This document shows positions 41,360-49,889 of a DNA stretch of 64,000 nucleotides, piece after piece. Origin of the DNA: Sediminibacterium sp. (GTDB lineage Bacteria; Bacteroidota; Bacteroidia; Chitinophagales; Chitinophagaceae); assembly GCF_019264485.1 (NCBI RefSeq), contig NZ_JAHVAA010000006.1:186001-250000 (forward strand), in the 5' to 3' direction. Below the pieces are notes generated by a model. The model had not been told where the DNA came from. It made no database searches and saw only the letters and a list, made by a program, of their open reading frames with translations. How positions within the stretch are numbered: position 1 is the stretch's first letter; each line of letters starts with the position of its first letter. The position numbers were made by a program, and so were the translations under genes.

Positions 41360-42919
41360 TTATTGTTTTCTTATACTGACTCCTGCCCGAATACCTGTAT
41401 GTGTTCCCTCATTTACCGTTAATTCACCATTCACCAATACATATTTAAACCCTGTTGAATACTGATGTGGTTTTTCGAAAGTGGAAAGGTCTTTTACCTG
41501 TTGCTCATCAAACACTACAATATCTGCCGCATAACCTTCTACCAGTAAGCCTCTTCCTTCGAGTTTAAATTTCGATGCAGGCAAAGATGTCATTCTTCTG
41601 ATGGCTTCTTCCAGTGAAATTACTTTCTCTTCACGCACATATTTCGATAATACCCTTGCATTGGTTCCATAACCACGCGGATGCGGATTACCCTGTTTGT
41701 AAATGCGTATGCTGGCATCAGAAGCAAACATGTTAAATGGATATTGCATAATGGCTTTTACATCATCTTCACTCATTCCATGAAAAACCATACCGGCACC
41801 ACCTTTCTCCATCATTTGCACAATGGTTTCTGCTTCATTGATTGCATCAGATGCTCTGCCCATGATTTTATTTACTTCTTCAATGCTTTTTCCGTTGAGT
41901 GTAGTATCTGCTTCATAATAAGCTACTACCGGAAAACTAAAATGCTGTAATCCTCTTTTGGCAAGTCTTTGCAGCATATGTTTTTTTACTTCATTTCTGA
42001 TGGCAGGTTTTGCCAGTCTTGCTTTAATGGAATCGCGCCCGTCTGCCAATACCCAGTCTGGCAATAAAGTACTGAGTGATGTACTCGAAGCAGTATATGG
42101 ATACTGATCAATCGTTACATCCAGTCCTTCCTGTCTTGCTTTAATTACCATTGGTATGGTTTCTTTACTTCTCCCCCAGTTCTGCTGACCACTCAATTTA
42201 AAATGCGATAACTGAACTGGCAGTCCGGCTTCTCTTCCTATCTGCAAAGCTTCTTCAATGGCATAGGTTACACTATCACCTTCATCGCGCATATGACTGG
42301 CATATACACCATGGTACCTGGCAGCCACTTTTGCCAGCCGTAATACTTCTGCTGTCTTTGAATAAGTGCCTGGTATATAAATAAGTCCTGTTGACATTCC
42401 CACTGCTCCATCTTTCATGGCTTTCTCTACAATGGCTTCCATCTGCACCATTTCTTCTTCGGTAGGGTCTCTTTTAACCGACCCCATCACTGCTTTGCGC
42501 ACATTGTTATGCCCAATGAGTGCTGCTACATTTACAGATGTTTTCAGACTGTCGATCATTTGCAGGTACTTACCAATATCGGCATCTGATAAACCGCAAT
42601 TTCCTGTAATAACAGTGGTTACGCCATCGTATATAAAATTACCTGCCTGCGGATTCTTTTTCTCATCATCTTCAATATGCGTATGCACATCTATAAAACC
42701 GGGGGCTACTATCAACCCTTTCGCATCGATGATCCGGTTGGCTGTCCATCCGGTTAGGTTTCCCTTTTTTACTATTCTGCCTTTGCTGATGGCCAGATCG
42801 CCATAGTACCAGGAATTACCGGTTCCGTCGAGTATTTTCCCACCTTTAATGAGTATATCGGCCTGCTGGCCATTAGCAGTGAGGCCTATGAAAAGAGTTG
42901 CAATAACAAATAAACGCAT
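41360..42919 (-). CDS. N-acyl-D-amino-acid deacylase family amidohydrolase
   Basis: A 519-residue secreted amidohydrolase (signal peptide MRLFVIATLFIGLTANGQ). It has ADILIKGGKILDGTGNSWYY at the start, the metal site VAPGFIDVHTHIEDDE, a Cys in VITGNCGLSDAD, the carboxylate/Lys region, VQLSHFKLSGQQNWGRS with the His, and FASDASIRIYKQGNPHPRGY with the metal Asp. This is the D-aminoacylase/dihydroorotase-like branch that frees D-amino acids from N-acyl forms. It precedes the M19 dipeptidase in the same direction, across the third 'ctctgcggtgaa' palindrome. Confidence 0.92.
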   Translation of the reverse strand: MRLFVIATLFIGLTANGQQADILIKGGKILDGTGNSWYYGDLAISKGRIVKKGNLTGWTANRIIDAKGLIVAPGFIDVHTHIEDDEKKNPQAGNFIYDGVTTVITGNCGLSDADIGKYLQMIDSLKTSVNVAALIGHNNVRKAVMGSVKRDPTEEEMVQMEAIVEKAMKDGAVGMSTGLIYIPGTYSKTAEVLRLAKVAARYHGVYASHMRDEGDSVTYAIEEALQIGREAGLPVQLSHFKLSGQQNWGRSKETIPMVIKARQEGLDVTIDQYPYTASSTSLSTLLPDWVLADGRDSIKARLAKPAIRNEVKKHMLQRLAKRGLQHFSFPVVAYYEADTTLNGKSIEEVNKIMGRASDAINEAETIVQMMEKGGAGMVFHGMSEDDVKAIMQYPFNMFASDASIRIYKQGNPHPRGYGTNARVLSKYVREEKVISLEEAIRRMTSLPASKFKLEGRGLLVEGYAADIVVFDEQQVKDLSTFEKPHQYSTGFKYVLVNGELTVNEGTHTGIRAGVSIRKQ

Positions 42920-43228
42920 ACGAAAAGATTATATATTTTCTTTCTCCGGATTAAAATCCGGAGCAGGAAATGGATTGAAAGGTAATAAATCTTAAGTGAC
43001 TGATTTACAGAGCCGGTTTAAATTGCCAGCTATGAGCTGTGAGCTACGGGCTATGAGCTTTTTGATATTCTCTTTTATTTTTTTCCTGGATCTGAACATT
43101 AGCTCGCAGCTCACAGCTCGTGGCTCATAGCATAAAACCCTCACAATAGCAATTCAATAATATGTCTTACCCGATCGCTTAAACTCAGGGTGAATAGCGT
43201 AATTTTGCACTCCAATAAAAAAGCGGAT
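42920..43228. repeat. Divergent gap with word-repeat hairpin ('tgagctgtgagc')
   Basis: The gap between the divergent deacylase and prfA genes holds a hairpin: gctatgagctgtgagctacg and gggctatgagc (43028-43059) against agctcgcagctcacagctcg and tggctcatagc (43101-43131). It is one of the few such repeats lying between two 5' ends. The prfA promoter element follows at 43200. Confidence 0.8.
43200..43207 (+). promoter_or_regulatory. -7 element of prfA
   Basis: TAATTTTG is a perfect TAnnTTTG match, 21 bp before the prfA ATG. Confidence 0.65.
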
Positions 43229-44290
43229 ATGCTGGATAAGCTCGAAGCAATTAAGGCAAGGTTTGAACAGGTAGGTGTGGCACTCACCAACCCTGAGATC
43301 ATTAATGATCAGAAGAAATTTGGCGCCTTCAGTAAAGAGTACCGTTCACTGGAGAAAATTGTACAGCCTTATGAGGCCTATCTCAAGGTAATGGCCGATT
43401 ATGCTTTTGCCAAAGAGAGCCAGAGCAGCAGCGATGAAGAAATGCGCGAACTGGCTAAGATGGAACTGCCTGAGCTGGAAACAAAGAAAGAAGCTTTGGA
43501 GAAAGAACTTACCAAACTGCTTATACCAAAAGATCCGCAGGACGATAAAAATGCCATTCTCGAAATACGCGCCGGTACCGGTGGCGATGAAGCCAGTTTA
43601 TTTGCAGGTGACCTTCTGGGTATGTACCTCCGCTACTGTGCCAAAAAAGGCTGGAAAGCTGCAGTAGTAAGTGAAAGTGAAGGAACTGTGGGTGGTTATA
43701 AAGAAGTAGTAGTTGAAGTAACCGGTGAAGATGTATACGGTACCTTGAAATTTGAGAGTGGCGTTCACCGCGTACAGCGTGTACCTGATACTGAAACACA
43801 GGGACGGGTTCATACATCTGCTGCCACTGTTGCTGTGATGCCTGAAGCAGAAGAAGTAGATTTTGAACTAAAGGAAAGCGATGTAAAAATGGAAACCGCC
43901 CGAAGTGGTGGTGCAGGTGGACAGAACGTAAACAAAGTAGAAACAAAAGTATTTCTTACCCATATACCCACAGGAGTGGTGGTGGTTTGTCAGACCGAAC
44001 GCTCACAGTTAGGTAACCGCGAAAAAGCCATGACCATGTTACGTACCAAACTCTATGAAGAACAGGTACGTAAGCAGGAGGAAGAAATTGCCCGTCACCG
44101 AAAAACACTGGTTAGTACCGGCGACCGAAGTGCCAAAATAAGAACTTATAACTGGCCCCAGGGCAGGGTTACCGACCATCGTATCGGTCTTACCTCCTAT
44201 AACCTCGATGCCGTAATTAATGGTGAAATTGAAGAATTTATTGAAGCATTACAGGTTGCTGAGAATGCGGAGAAAATGCTGGAGAATTAA
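43229..44290 (+). CDS. prfA: Peptide chain release factor 1
   Basis: Ends translation at UAA and UAG codons. From ATG 43229 the protein has 353 residues, normal for RF1; the GTG at 43190 precedes the promoter element and is rejected. The N-terminal helical domain is followed by the codon-recognition domain, with PdTE-type [16 protein letters not shown] (RF1 PxT-like region), the catalytic GGQ in [17 protein letters not shown], and the C-terminal [20 protein letters not shown]. Glu-rich N-terminal helices show no oddity. It stands alone between word repeats. Confidence 0.97.
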   Translation: MLDKLEAIKARFEQVGVALTNPEIINDQKKFGAFSKEYRSLEKIVQPYEAYLKVMADYAFAKESQSSSDEEMRELAKMELPELETKKEALEKELTKLLIPKDPQDDKNAILEIRAGTGGDEASLFAGDLLGMYLRYCAKKGWKAAVVSESEGTVGGYKEVVVEVTGEDVYGTLKFESGVHRVQRVPDTETQGRVHTSAATVAVMPEAEEVDFELKESDVKMETARSGGAGGQNVNKVETKVFLTHIPTGVVVVCQTERSQLGNREKAMTMLRTKLYEEQVRKQEEEIARHRKTLVSTGDRSAKIRTYNWPQGRVTDHRIGLTSYNLDAVINGEIEEFIEALQVAENAEKMLEN

Positions 44291-44311
44291 TAGGCGGTTT
44301 ATAATTTTAAG

Positions 44312-44361
44312 TTGCAGGTGTTCAGGCTGCTAGCTACTAGCTGTCAGCTCCTGGTTTTTAG
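44312..44361. repeat. Word repeat ('agctactagctgtcagct') after prfA
   Basis: A short series of the 'agctgt' type words lies 20-70 bp beyond the prfA stop (gctagctactagctgtcagc), a weaker relative of the other word-repeat hairpins. It has no coding content. Confidence 0.55.
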
Positions 44362-44436
44362 CGTTCCCCGCCTTTGATCCGTTTTAATGTATCCGTTAAC
44401 AGATGATGCTTATATTTAATACAGTAAACCTGTATT

Positions 44437-45141
44437 ATGATAAGAGTACTGACAATATTTCTTTTGTTTTGTCTTTCCTATGTTCCATGCCGGGCGCAAC
44501 TCGGATCCTATTCTTTTAATTCGAATGTATTGTACAACGATGGTTATGGAATACCCTGGAACTTCGATTTCCCTTTTTTCATGGATGGCTCACCCTTTTT
44601 TGATACCAGTTTCTGTAAAGGTTCTGTACAATTACTGAATGGTAAAACTTACGGCGGTTTAGAGCTGAAGCTCAACCTCGAACAGCAAAAAGTTATCTTT
44701 ACTACCAGTGAAGGGAAAGCTTTTGCACTTGCACAACCCGTCTTAAGAGTGGAACTTGCCTGCAACGTTCAGGCGAAACCGGTTGTCTTTCGTTCAGGAT
44801 TTGGTGCTATCGACAAGCAAAATGAAGGTTCTTTATATCAGGTGCTGGATTCAGGCAAAGTGTTGTTATTGAAATATGTGGATATCAGGTATAAGGATTC
44901 CAAAGCCTATAACAGCAATGATATGACCCGGTCATACCGCCAGTTGCCTTCTTATTACCTCTGGATGCCCGGCAAGGACATGATAAAATTGCCCAACGAT
45001 GAAAATGAGTTACTGGGTTTACTAAAAGACCAGCGAAAACAACTTACCGAAGCGATAGATAAGGATAAGCTGAAATTTAAAAAAGAAACAGACCTTATAC
45101 AGATTATCAAAAAGTATAACAGTTTATCGCAAACTATATAA
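44437..45141 (+). CDS. Secreted protein of unknown family, paralogue 1 of 3
   Basis: A 234-residue protein with a signal peptide (MIRVLTIFLLFCLSYVPCRAQ). I do not recognise the family. It shares with the next two genes: an N-terminal SPFFDTSFCKGSVQLLNGKT box, then GGLELKLNLEQQKVIFTT, VFRSGFGAIDKQNEGSLYQV, LDSGKVLLLKYVDI, YRQLPSYYLWMPG and a Lys-rich helical C-terminus (DKLKFKKETDLIQIIKKYN). The strand-rich core followed by a basic helix suggests an envelope protein. It is followed 13 bp later by paralogue 2. Confidence 0.8.
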   Translation: MIRVLTIFLLFCLSYVPCRAQLGSYSFNSNVLYNDGYGIPWNFDFPFFMDGSPFFDTSFCKGSVQLLNGKTYGGLELKLNLEQQKVIFTTSEGKAFALAQPVLRVELACNVQAKPVVFRSGFGAIDKQNEGSLYQVLDSGKVLLLKYVDIRYKDSKAYNSNDMTRSYRQLPSYYLWMPGKDMIKLPNDENELLGLLKDQRKQLTEAIDKDKLKFKKETDLIQIIKKYNSLSQTI

Positions 45142-45154
45142 ACAATAATGCAGC

Positions 45155-45892
45155 ATGAAAAATCTCTCTGTTTTTCTGATTTCTCTGTGTCTTACACTTT
45201 TACAACACAGTATAGCAGCACAGGATTTTGAACGCATTGATCCGCTCAGACATGCAAAAGAAAATATTAATTTTCTCAGCGATGCCAATGGCAGGCCCTT
45301 TAAATCACTGCGCAATTTTGAGGAAGAAGGTTCTCCCTATTTTTCAGCCGACTATATAAAAAGTCATATTCAGATGCAGAATGGAAAAACCTATTACAAT
45401 ATACCGATCAAAATTAACCAGCTAACGGGTGAAATAATATTCAAAACTTCTGATGATCGTGAAATGCTGGTGGTAAACCCTTTTCAGCGTATCGAACTAC
45501 AGTTTGAAGGAAAGACTTATGTATTCAGAAGCGGGTTCCCGGCTATTGATAAACAAAATGATATGTCGGCTTACCAGTTACTCGATTCAGGTACAGCTAT
45601 TTTATTAAAGTATACCTCTGTTCAGTACCAGGACAAACAGGCCTATAATTCTCCGAATATTATTCGCAGCTACAGCAAAAAAGAAAATCATTATATATGG
45701 ACTTCTTCAAAAGGTTTGGTACGTATTCCTAAAAAAGAAGAAGAATGGGCAGGCTTTTTTGGTCATCACCAAACGGAGATGAATAATTTTATCAGGAAAG
45801 AACATGTAAAGCTGAAAAAGGAAGAGGATATCGTAAGAATGTTTCACTATTATAATCAGTTATTGAAACAGGTTAGCGCTAATAATCACTAA
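45155..45892 (+). CDS. Secreted protein of unknown family, paralogue 2 of 3
   Basis: A 245-residue protein with a signal peptide (NLSVFLISLCLTLLQHSIAAQ less its first residues). It contains the shared boxes: GSPYFSADYIKSHIQMQNGK, YYNIPIKINQLTGEIIFKTS, YVFRSGFPAIDKQNDMSAYQ, LLDSGTAILLKYTSVQYQ, and the C-terminal helix EHVKLKKEEDIVRMFHYYNQ. It starts 13 bp after paralogue 1, so both are surely on one transcript. A 111-bp gap then separates it from paralogue 3. Function unknown. Confidence 0.8.
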   Translation: MKNLSVFLISLCLTLLQHSIAAQDFERIDPLRHAKENINFLSDANGRPFKSLRNFEEEGSPYFSADYIKSHIQMQNGKTYYNIPIKINQLTGEIIFKTSDDREMLVVNPFQRIELQFEGKTYVFRSGFPAIDKQNDMSAYQLLDSGTAILLKYTSVQYQDKQAYNSPNIIRSYSKKENHYIWTSSKGLVRIPKKEEEWAGFFGHHQTEMNNFIRKEHVKLKKEEDIVRMFHYYNQLLKQVSANNH

Positions 45893-46003
45893 TCTCTGTC
45901 TTGTAAAAATATATGTCTGCAGACCTGTTTTTTATTGATTATTATTACCAATAGTAATTCATTAATTCATTTCCGGTATTTATAACCTATAAGTATAACG
46001 CGC

Positions 46004-46696
46004 ATGAAATATGTCTTCTTTCTGTTTGCATTTGTGATATATTCAGTTGATGCAAATACACAAACCCCCAATACAGCAACAGCAAGGGTAGAAATGGACC
46101 GCTTTATGGTAGATGCCAACGGCAGATTGCTCAAACCCCCTGCCGATTATAATGAGGAAGGTTCTCCTTATTATTCAAAAGAATTTTTACCCGGTTCGGT
46201 TACTATTCTCAAAGGTCATACCTATCACGGCTTACAGTTAAAAATTAATTTTCACAGCAATGAAATTATTTTCCTCGACCAGGAGGGTAATGAAATGATA
46301 GTTGCTCAACCGGTTGAGAGAGTAGTATTACAAACTGCCGATGGCATAAAAACCTTCAGGTCTGGTTATGGACCAATCGACAACCACGATGGCAATTCGT
46401 TTTATGAAGTGCTCGATTCCGGATCAATCAGTTATTTGAAATATACGGAAGTTAGTTTCAGTGAAAGACAACCTTATCCGAATGCACGTTTTGTTCGTAC
46501 CTATCGCGACCGTGTATTGTATTATGCTGCTAAAGGAACACAGTTGCAAAAACTACCTAAAAACATCGAAGAGATACCTGCATTGTTCGCCGGGAAAGAA
46601 TTGAAAGTAGCAGAACTGATTAAAAAAGATAAGCTGAAGTTGAAAAAAGAAAATGATATGATTCAGCTTTTCAGGTATGTTAATATGTTGCAATAG
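46004..46696 (+). CDS. Secreted protein of unknown family, paralogue 3 of 3
   Basis: A 230-residue protein with a signal peptide (YVFFLFAFVIYSVDANTQ). It has the family boxes: GSPYYSKEFLPGSVTILKGH, YHGLQLKINFHSNEIIFLDQ, KTFRSGYGPIDNHDGNSFYE, VLDSGSISYLKYTEV, and the helix DKLKLKKENDMIQLFRYVN. It differs most in the IDKQN box (IDNHD). The 111-bp upstream gap may hold its own promoter. It converges on galE with only 2 bp between stops. Confidence 0.8.
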   Translation: MKYVFFLFAFVIYSVDANTQTPNTATARVEMDRFMVDANGRLLKPPADYNEEGSPYYSKEFLPGSVTILKGHTYHGLQLKINFHSNEIIFLDQEGNEMIVAQPVERVVLQTADGIKTFRSGYGPIDNHDGNSFYEVLDSGSISYLKYTEVSFSERQPYPNARFVRTYRDRVLYYAAKGTQLQKLPKNIEEIPALFAGKELKVAELIKKDKLKLKKENDMIQLFRYVNMLQ

Positions 46697-46698
46697 GC

Positions 46699-47742
46699 TC
46701 AGTTGCGGGATACACTTTCTTCTTCCTGTTTAATCTTTTGCTCCCATGCCCATGCGGTACGCATCATTTCAGTGATATCGTATTTTATTTGCCAGCCCAG
46801 TACAGCAACAGCTTTTTCATTATTGGCATATATGGCTTTTATATCACCGGGTCTTCTCGGACCCATTTCATAATTGAGTTTTACGCCACTTACTTTCTCA
46901 AAACTTTGTATCGCTTCCAGTACCGTAATACCAATACCCGTGCCCAGGTTAAACACTTCACAGGATGACTGATTTTTTCCTGCGGTTAAATATTCCAATG
47001 CCAGTGTGTGTGCACGTGCAATATCGGATACATGAATATAATCGCGTATACAGCTGCCGTCACGGGTATCGTAATCGTTACCATATACCATCATCTTAGG
47101 TAATTTACCAATGGCTGTTTGTGTAATTACGGGTACAAGGTTCTGTGGTTTACCCAATGGCAATTCTCCAATTAAACAGGAAGGATGTGCTCCAACGGGG
47201 TTAAAATAGCGAAGCAGTATAACAGAGGTGGATAGAGATACTTCAGCAAAGTCTTTCAGTATTTCTTCTCCCATTTTCTTGGTGGCTCCATAAGGTGAGG
47301 CAGCAGCCTGTAACACCGTATCTTCTGTAACCGGAGATGTTTGTGGGTTGCCGTAAACAGTGCAGGAAGATGAAAAGACAAAATGTGGTATTGAAAATTC
47401 CTTTACACATTTCAATACACTGATGAGTGAACCAATATTATTTTCATAATACATGAGCGATTGCTCTACCGATTCTCCAACCGCTTTATATGCTGCAAAA
47501 TGAATAACACCCGCGATATCGGGGTTCTCCTGGAAGACTGCCAGGGTTTCATCAAAGTTTTTCAGGTCAACTTTGTAGTTTTTGACCATTTTTCCGGTAA
47601 TGAGCTGAATACCCGTTAATGGATAAGGTGTGGAGCGCGACTGGTCATCAATAGAAATTACATCGTACCCATTTTCGAGAAGATCAACAATGGCATGCGA
47701 TCCGATATATCCGCAGCCTCCGGTAACAAGTATCTTTGCCAT
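46699..47742 (-). CDS. galE: UDP-glucose 4-epimerase
   Basis: Interconverts UDP-glucose and UDP-galactose with tightly bound NAD+. The 347-residue protein has the Rossmann motif VTGGCGYIGSHAIVDLLENG at the N-terminus, the SSSCTVYGNP segment with the catalytic Ser/Thr, the YxxxK pair in SPYGATKKMGEEIL, the substrate loop RYFNPVGAHPSCLIGE, and GDGSCIRDYIHVSDIA typical of GalE (here DTRDGSCIRDYIH). ATG 47742 is chosen over 47763, as it directly precedes the NAD-binding strand. It is downstream of pit on the same strand, 42 bp away. Confidence 0.94.
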   Translation of the reverse strand: MAKILVTGGCGYIGSHAIVDLLENGYDVISIDDQSRSTPYPLTGIQLITGKMVKNYKVDLKNFDETLAVFQENPDIAGVIHFAAYKAVGESVEQSLMYYENNIGSLISVLKCVKEFSIPHFVFSSSCTVYGNPQTSPVTEDTVLQAAASPYGATKKMGEEILKDFAEVSLSTSVILLRYFNPVGAHPSCLIGELPLGKPQNLVPVITQTAIGKLPKMMVYGNDYDTRDGSCIRDYIHVSDIARAHTLALEYLTAGKNQSSCEVFNLGTGIGITVLEAIQSFEKVSGVKLNYEMGPRRPGDIKAIYANNEKAVAVLGWQIKYDITEMMRTAWAWEQKIKQEEESVSRN

Positions 47743-47784
47743 GATCAGAAATTGACACGGCAAAATACACAGAGCCGCTTAGAA

Positions 47785-48825
47785 TCAGATAAATAATTTT
47801 ACGAGAAAATAAAATATGGCCGCCATTGCTGCTGATACAGGAATGGTTAATATCCATGCCCAGAGCAGGTTTACAGTAACACCCCAGCGAACCGCACTTA
47901 AACGTTTTGTTGCACCTACCCCAATAATAGAACCGGTAATGGTATGTGTTGTACTTACAGGTATACCCAGTTTCTCCGTGAGGAAAAGTGTAATGGCACC
48001 AGCTGTTTCGGCACTTACGCCTTCCAATGGGGTTACTTTTGTGATACGTGTACCCATGGTTTTTACAATCTTCCAGCCACCGCTCATGGTACCTAAGCCA
48101 ATCGCGAGAAAACTACAGAAAGGCACCCAGCTATAGTGTACCACAAATTCATTAAACGACATCTGTACACCCAGTGTGCTCTCATAATAAATGATGGCTG
48201 CGCCGATAATACCCATTACTTTCTGTGCATCGTTACCACCATGCCCCAGACTGAATGCGGCAGATGAAACCAGCTGCAGTCTTTTAAACCAGGTTTCTGC
48301 TTTGTATGGATTGGCCCTTTTACACAGATGAACAATTAATATGGTAATGAAGAATGCAATGAACATACCGAGCAGGGGCGCAAGAAAGATAAACATGAAA
48401 GTAGGTATCACTTTTGCGTAGTTCACTACATCCATACCGTTCTCACTAAATCCGCCGGCATGTGCTATGGCAGCACCCATAAAACCACCGAGAAGAGTAT
48501 GTGAAGAACTGGAGGGAATACCAAACCACCAGGTGATGAGGTTCCAGGTAATAGCTGCGAGTAAGCCTGCAAAAATTACTTCAAGTGTAATAAAATTTTC
48601 ATTGACCGATTTTGCAATGGTATTACCAATCTTAAACTCACCAATCAGGTATTTGGAAATAAAGAATGCCGCAAAATTGAATACCGCTGCCCACAATACT
48701 GCCTGAAAAGGCGTTAATACTTTTGTAGAAACAATGGTAGCAATGGAATTGGCCGCATCATGAAATCCATTGATATAATCAAAGATAAATGCAAGCACTA
48801 TAATGATAACCAGAAGGGTGAACAT
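47785..48825 (-). CDS. pit: Low-affinity inorganic phosphate transporter, PiT family
   Basis: A 346-residue inner-membrane carrier that takes up phosphate (as metal phosphate) using the proton motive force. The two PiT signature repeats are seen: FDYINGFHDAANSIATIVST near the N-terminus and FSLGHGGNDAQKVMGIIGAA in the middle. Further motifs are WWFGIPSSSSHTLLGGFMGA and LGIPVSTTHTITGSIIGVGA. About ten hydrophobic segments span the chain. The DUF47 gene lies 71 bp upstream in the same operon, the standard pairing, and a PhoR/PhoB-like pair is encoded just beyond. Confidence 0.95.
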   Translation of the reverse strand: MFTLLVIIIVLAFIFDYINGFHDAANSIATIVSTKVLTPFQAVLWAAVFNFAAFFISKYLIGEFKIGNTIAKSVNENFITLEVIFAGLLAAITWNLITWWFGIPSSSSHTLLGGFMGAAIAHAGGFSENGMDVVNYAKVIPTFMFIFLAPLLGMFIAFFITILIVHLCKRANPYKAETWFKRLQLVSSAAFSLGHGGNDAQKVMGIIGAAIIYYESTLGVQMSFNEFVVHYSWVPFCSFLAIGLGTMSGGWKIVKTMGTRITKVTPLEGVSAETAGAITLFLTEKLGIPVSTTHTITGSIIGVGATKRLSAVRWGVTVNLLWAWILTIPVSAAMAAIFYFLVKLFI

Positions 48826-48896
48826 ACGGTGTGGGGTTTTAATAGCCTGAAAACTGAAATGGTTTGATCCAATTATACAGTTCTCAGATAGATCTT

Positions 48897-49544
48897 CTAC
48901 GCATACTTGATAATAATAGACTCAATCACATTGGCCGCATCTTCACATTTATCGGTGGCAATTTCCATTACCTGATAAATTTCTCTTTTCTTGATCACTT
49001 CTTTAAAATCGTTTTCCTGCTGGAACAACATTTCAATACTCATATCAAACACATCATCCGCCTGGTTCTCAATACTGTTTACCTTTACCATGGCTTCAGT
49101 CATCTCACGCAGGTTTTTCATATCGCGTAAGCCATTTACTGCTTTTTTAATTTCAATAGTACCCTGCAGAATGAGGTCGGCCATTTTCTGGATACCTGTG
49201 TCGTTCGGGTTTACACTATAAAAATTAATTTTTTTGGAGGAAGCGAAGATATAATCAGCAATATCATCGAGGGCAGTAGCGAGGTAGTGTATATCTTCCC
49301 TGTCGAATGGAGTGATAAAATTTCTGCCCAATTCTGTAAAAATACGATGGGTATTATCGTCATTTTTATGTTCCAGGTCCTCAATCTGAGCCAGCACCGC
49401 AGCACGTTTATTACTATCGGGCTCACTTACCATTTCCTTGAGTTTTATGCCCATTTCATGTACTTTCTCTGCAACATCCTCGAATAACTCATAGAAAACC
49501 TTGTTCTTCGGCATAAACAAGCGGCCAAATGTGTTGATACCCAT
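48897..49544 (-). CDS. DUF47 (PhoU-like) protein, Pit accessory regulator
   Basis: A 215-residue helical-bundle protein of the DUF47/YkaA family, distantly PhoU-like. It shows FMPKNKVFYELFEDVAEKVH at the start, IEDLEHKNDDNTHRIFTELG, NFITPFDREDIHYLATALDD with its conserved acidic residues, and ATDKCEDAANVIESIIIKYA at the end. The acidic clusters are thought to bind metal ions in PhoU-like proteins. Members are found with pit genes and are thought to modulate phosphate transport. Here it directly precedes pit (71 bp), in the same direction. Confidence 0.92.
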   Translation of the reverse strand: MGINTFGRLFMPKNKVFYELFEDVAEKVHEMGIKLKEMVSEPDSNKRAAVLAQIEDLEHKNDDNTHRIFTELGRNFITPFDREDIHYLATALDDIADYIFASSKKINFYSVNPNDTGIQKMADLILQGTIEIKKAVNGLRDMKNLREMTEAMVKVNSIENQADDVFDMSIEMLFQQENDFKEVIKKREIYQVMEIATDKCEDAANVIESIIIKYA

Positions 49545-49719
49545 AGTTTAAAATTTACGCAAAAATAGCCTCCTGCTTCCGATGTAGGAAAGAAAACTCA
49601 GAATTAATAATTCGGTAACATTGAGGTTTCCTGATTTTTTTGTATTAAAAAATCAATAAAAAGAAGTATTTGATAACAGTTTATTCTTATTCCCATCATT
49701 TAACGGTAACAAAGAACCG

Positions 49720-49806
49720 GCAGTTTTGCGCTACAGTTTATCGTAATTGAGCAACGAAAGTAGATTTTCTCATGTGTAAACCCCTGATGTCTATCGGGGG
49801 TTTTTG
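49720..49806 (+). ncRNA. Candidate small RNA with terminator hairpin
   Basis: A hairpin with a T run on the plus strand (AAACCCC... GGGGGTTTTT, about 49778-49806) is not downstream of any plus-strand gene; both flanking genes are on the minus strand. A weak -7-like CAGTTTTG (49720-49727) lies 50 bp before it. This could be a small RNA gene of about 75 nt. The alternative is a weak terminator for the kinase gene on the other strand, where the T run is short. Confidence 0.35.
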
Positions 49807-49889
49807 CATGAATGGTCAATAGTGAATGCTCAATTATGGAGTGCTGCAAGTATTGATTACACATATTCACCATTGACCATTCGCCCACC
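49807..49889. repeat. Word repeats ('ccattgacc/ggtcaatagtgaa')
   Basis: gaatggtcaatagtgaatgc (49810-49829) and attcaccattgaccattcgc (49864-49883) are largely complementary and flank a 35-nt centre. They belong to the same word family as 20863-20912. They lie just past the stop of the histidine kinase gene (minus strand). Confidence 0.7.
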
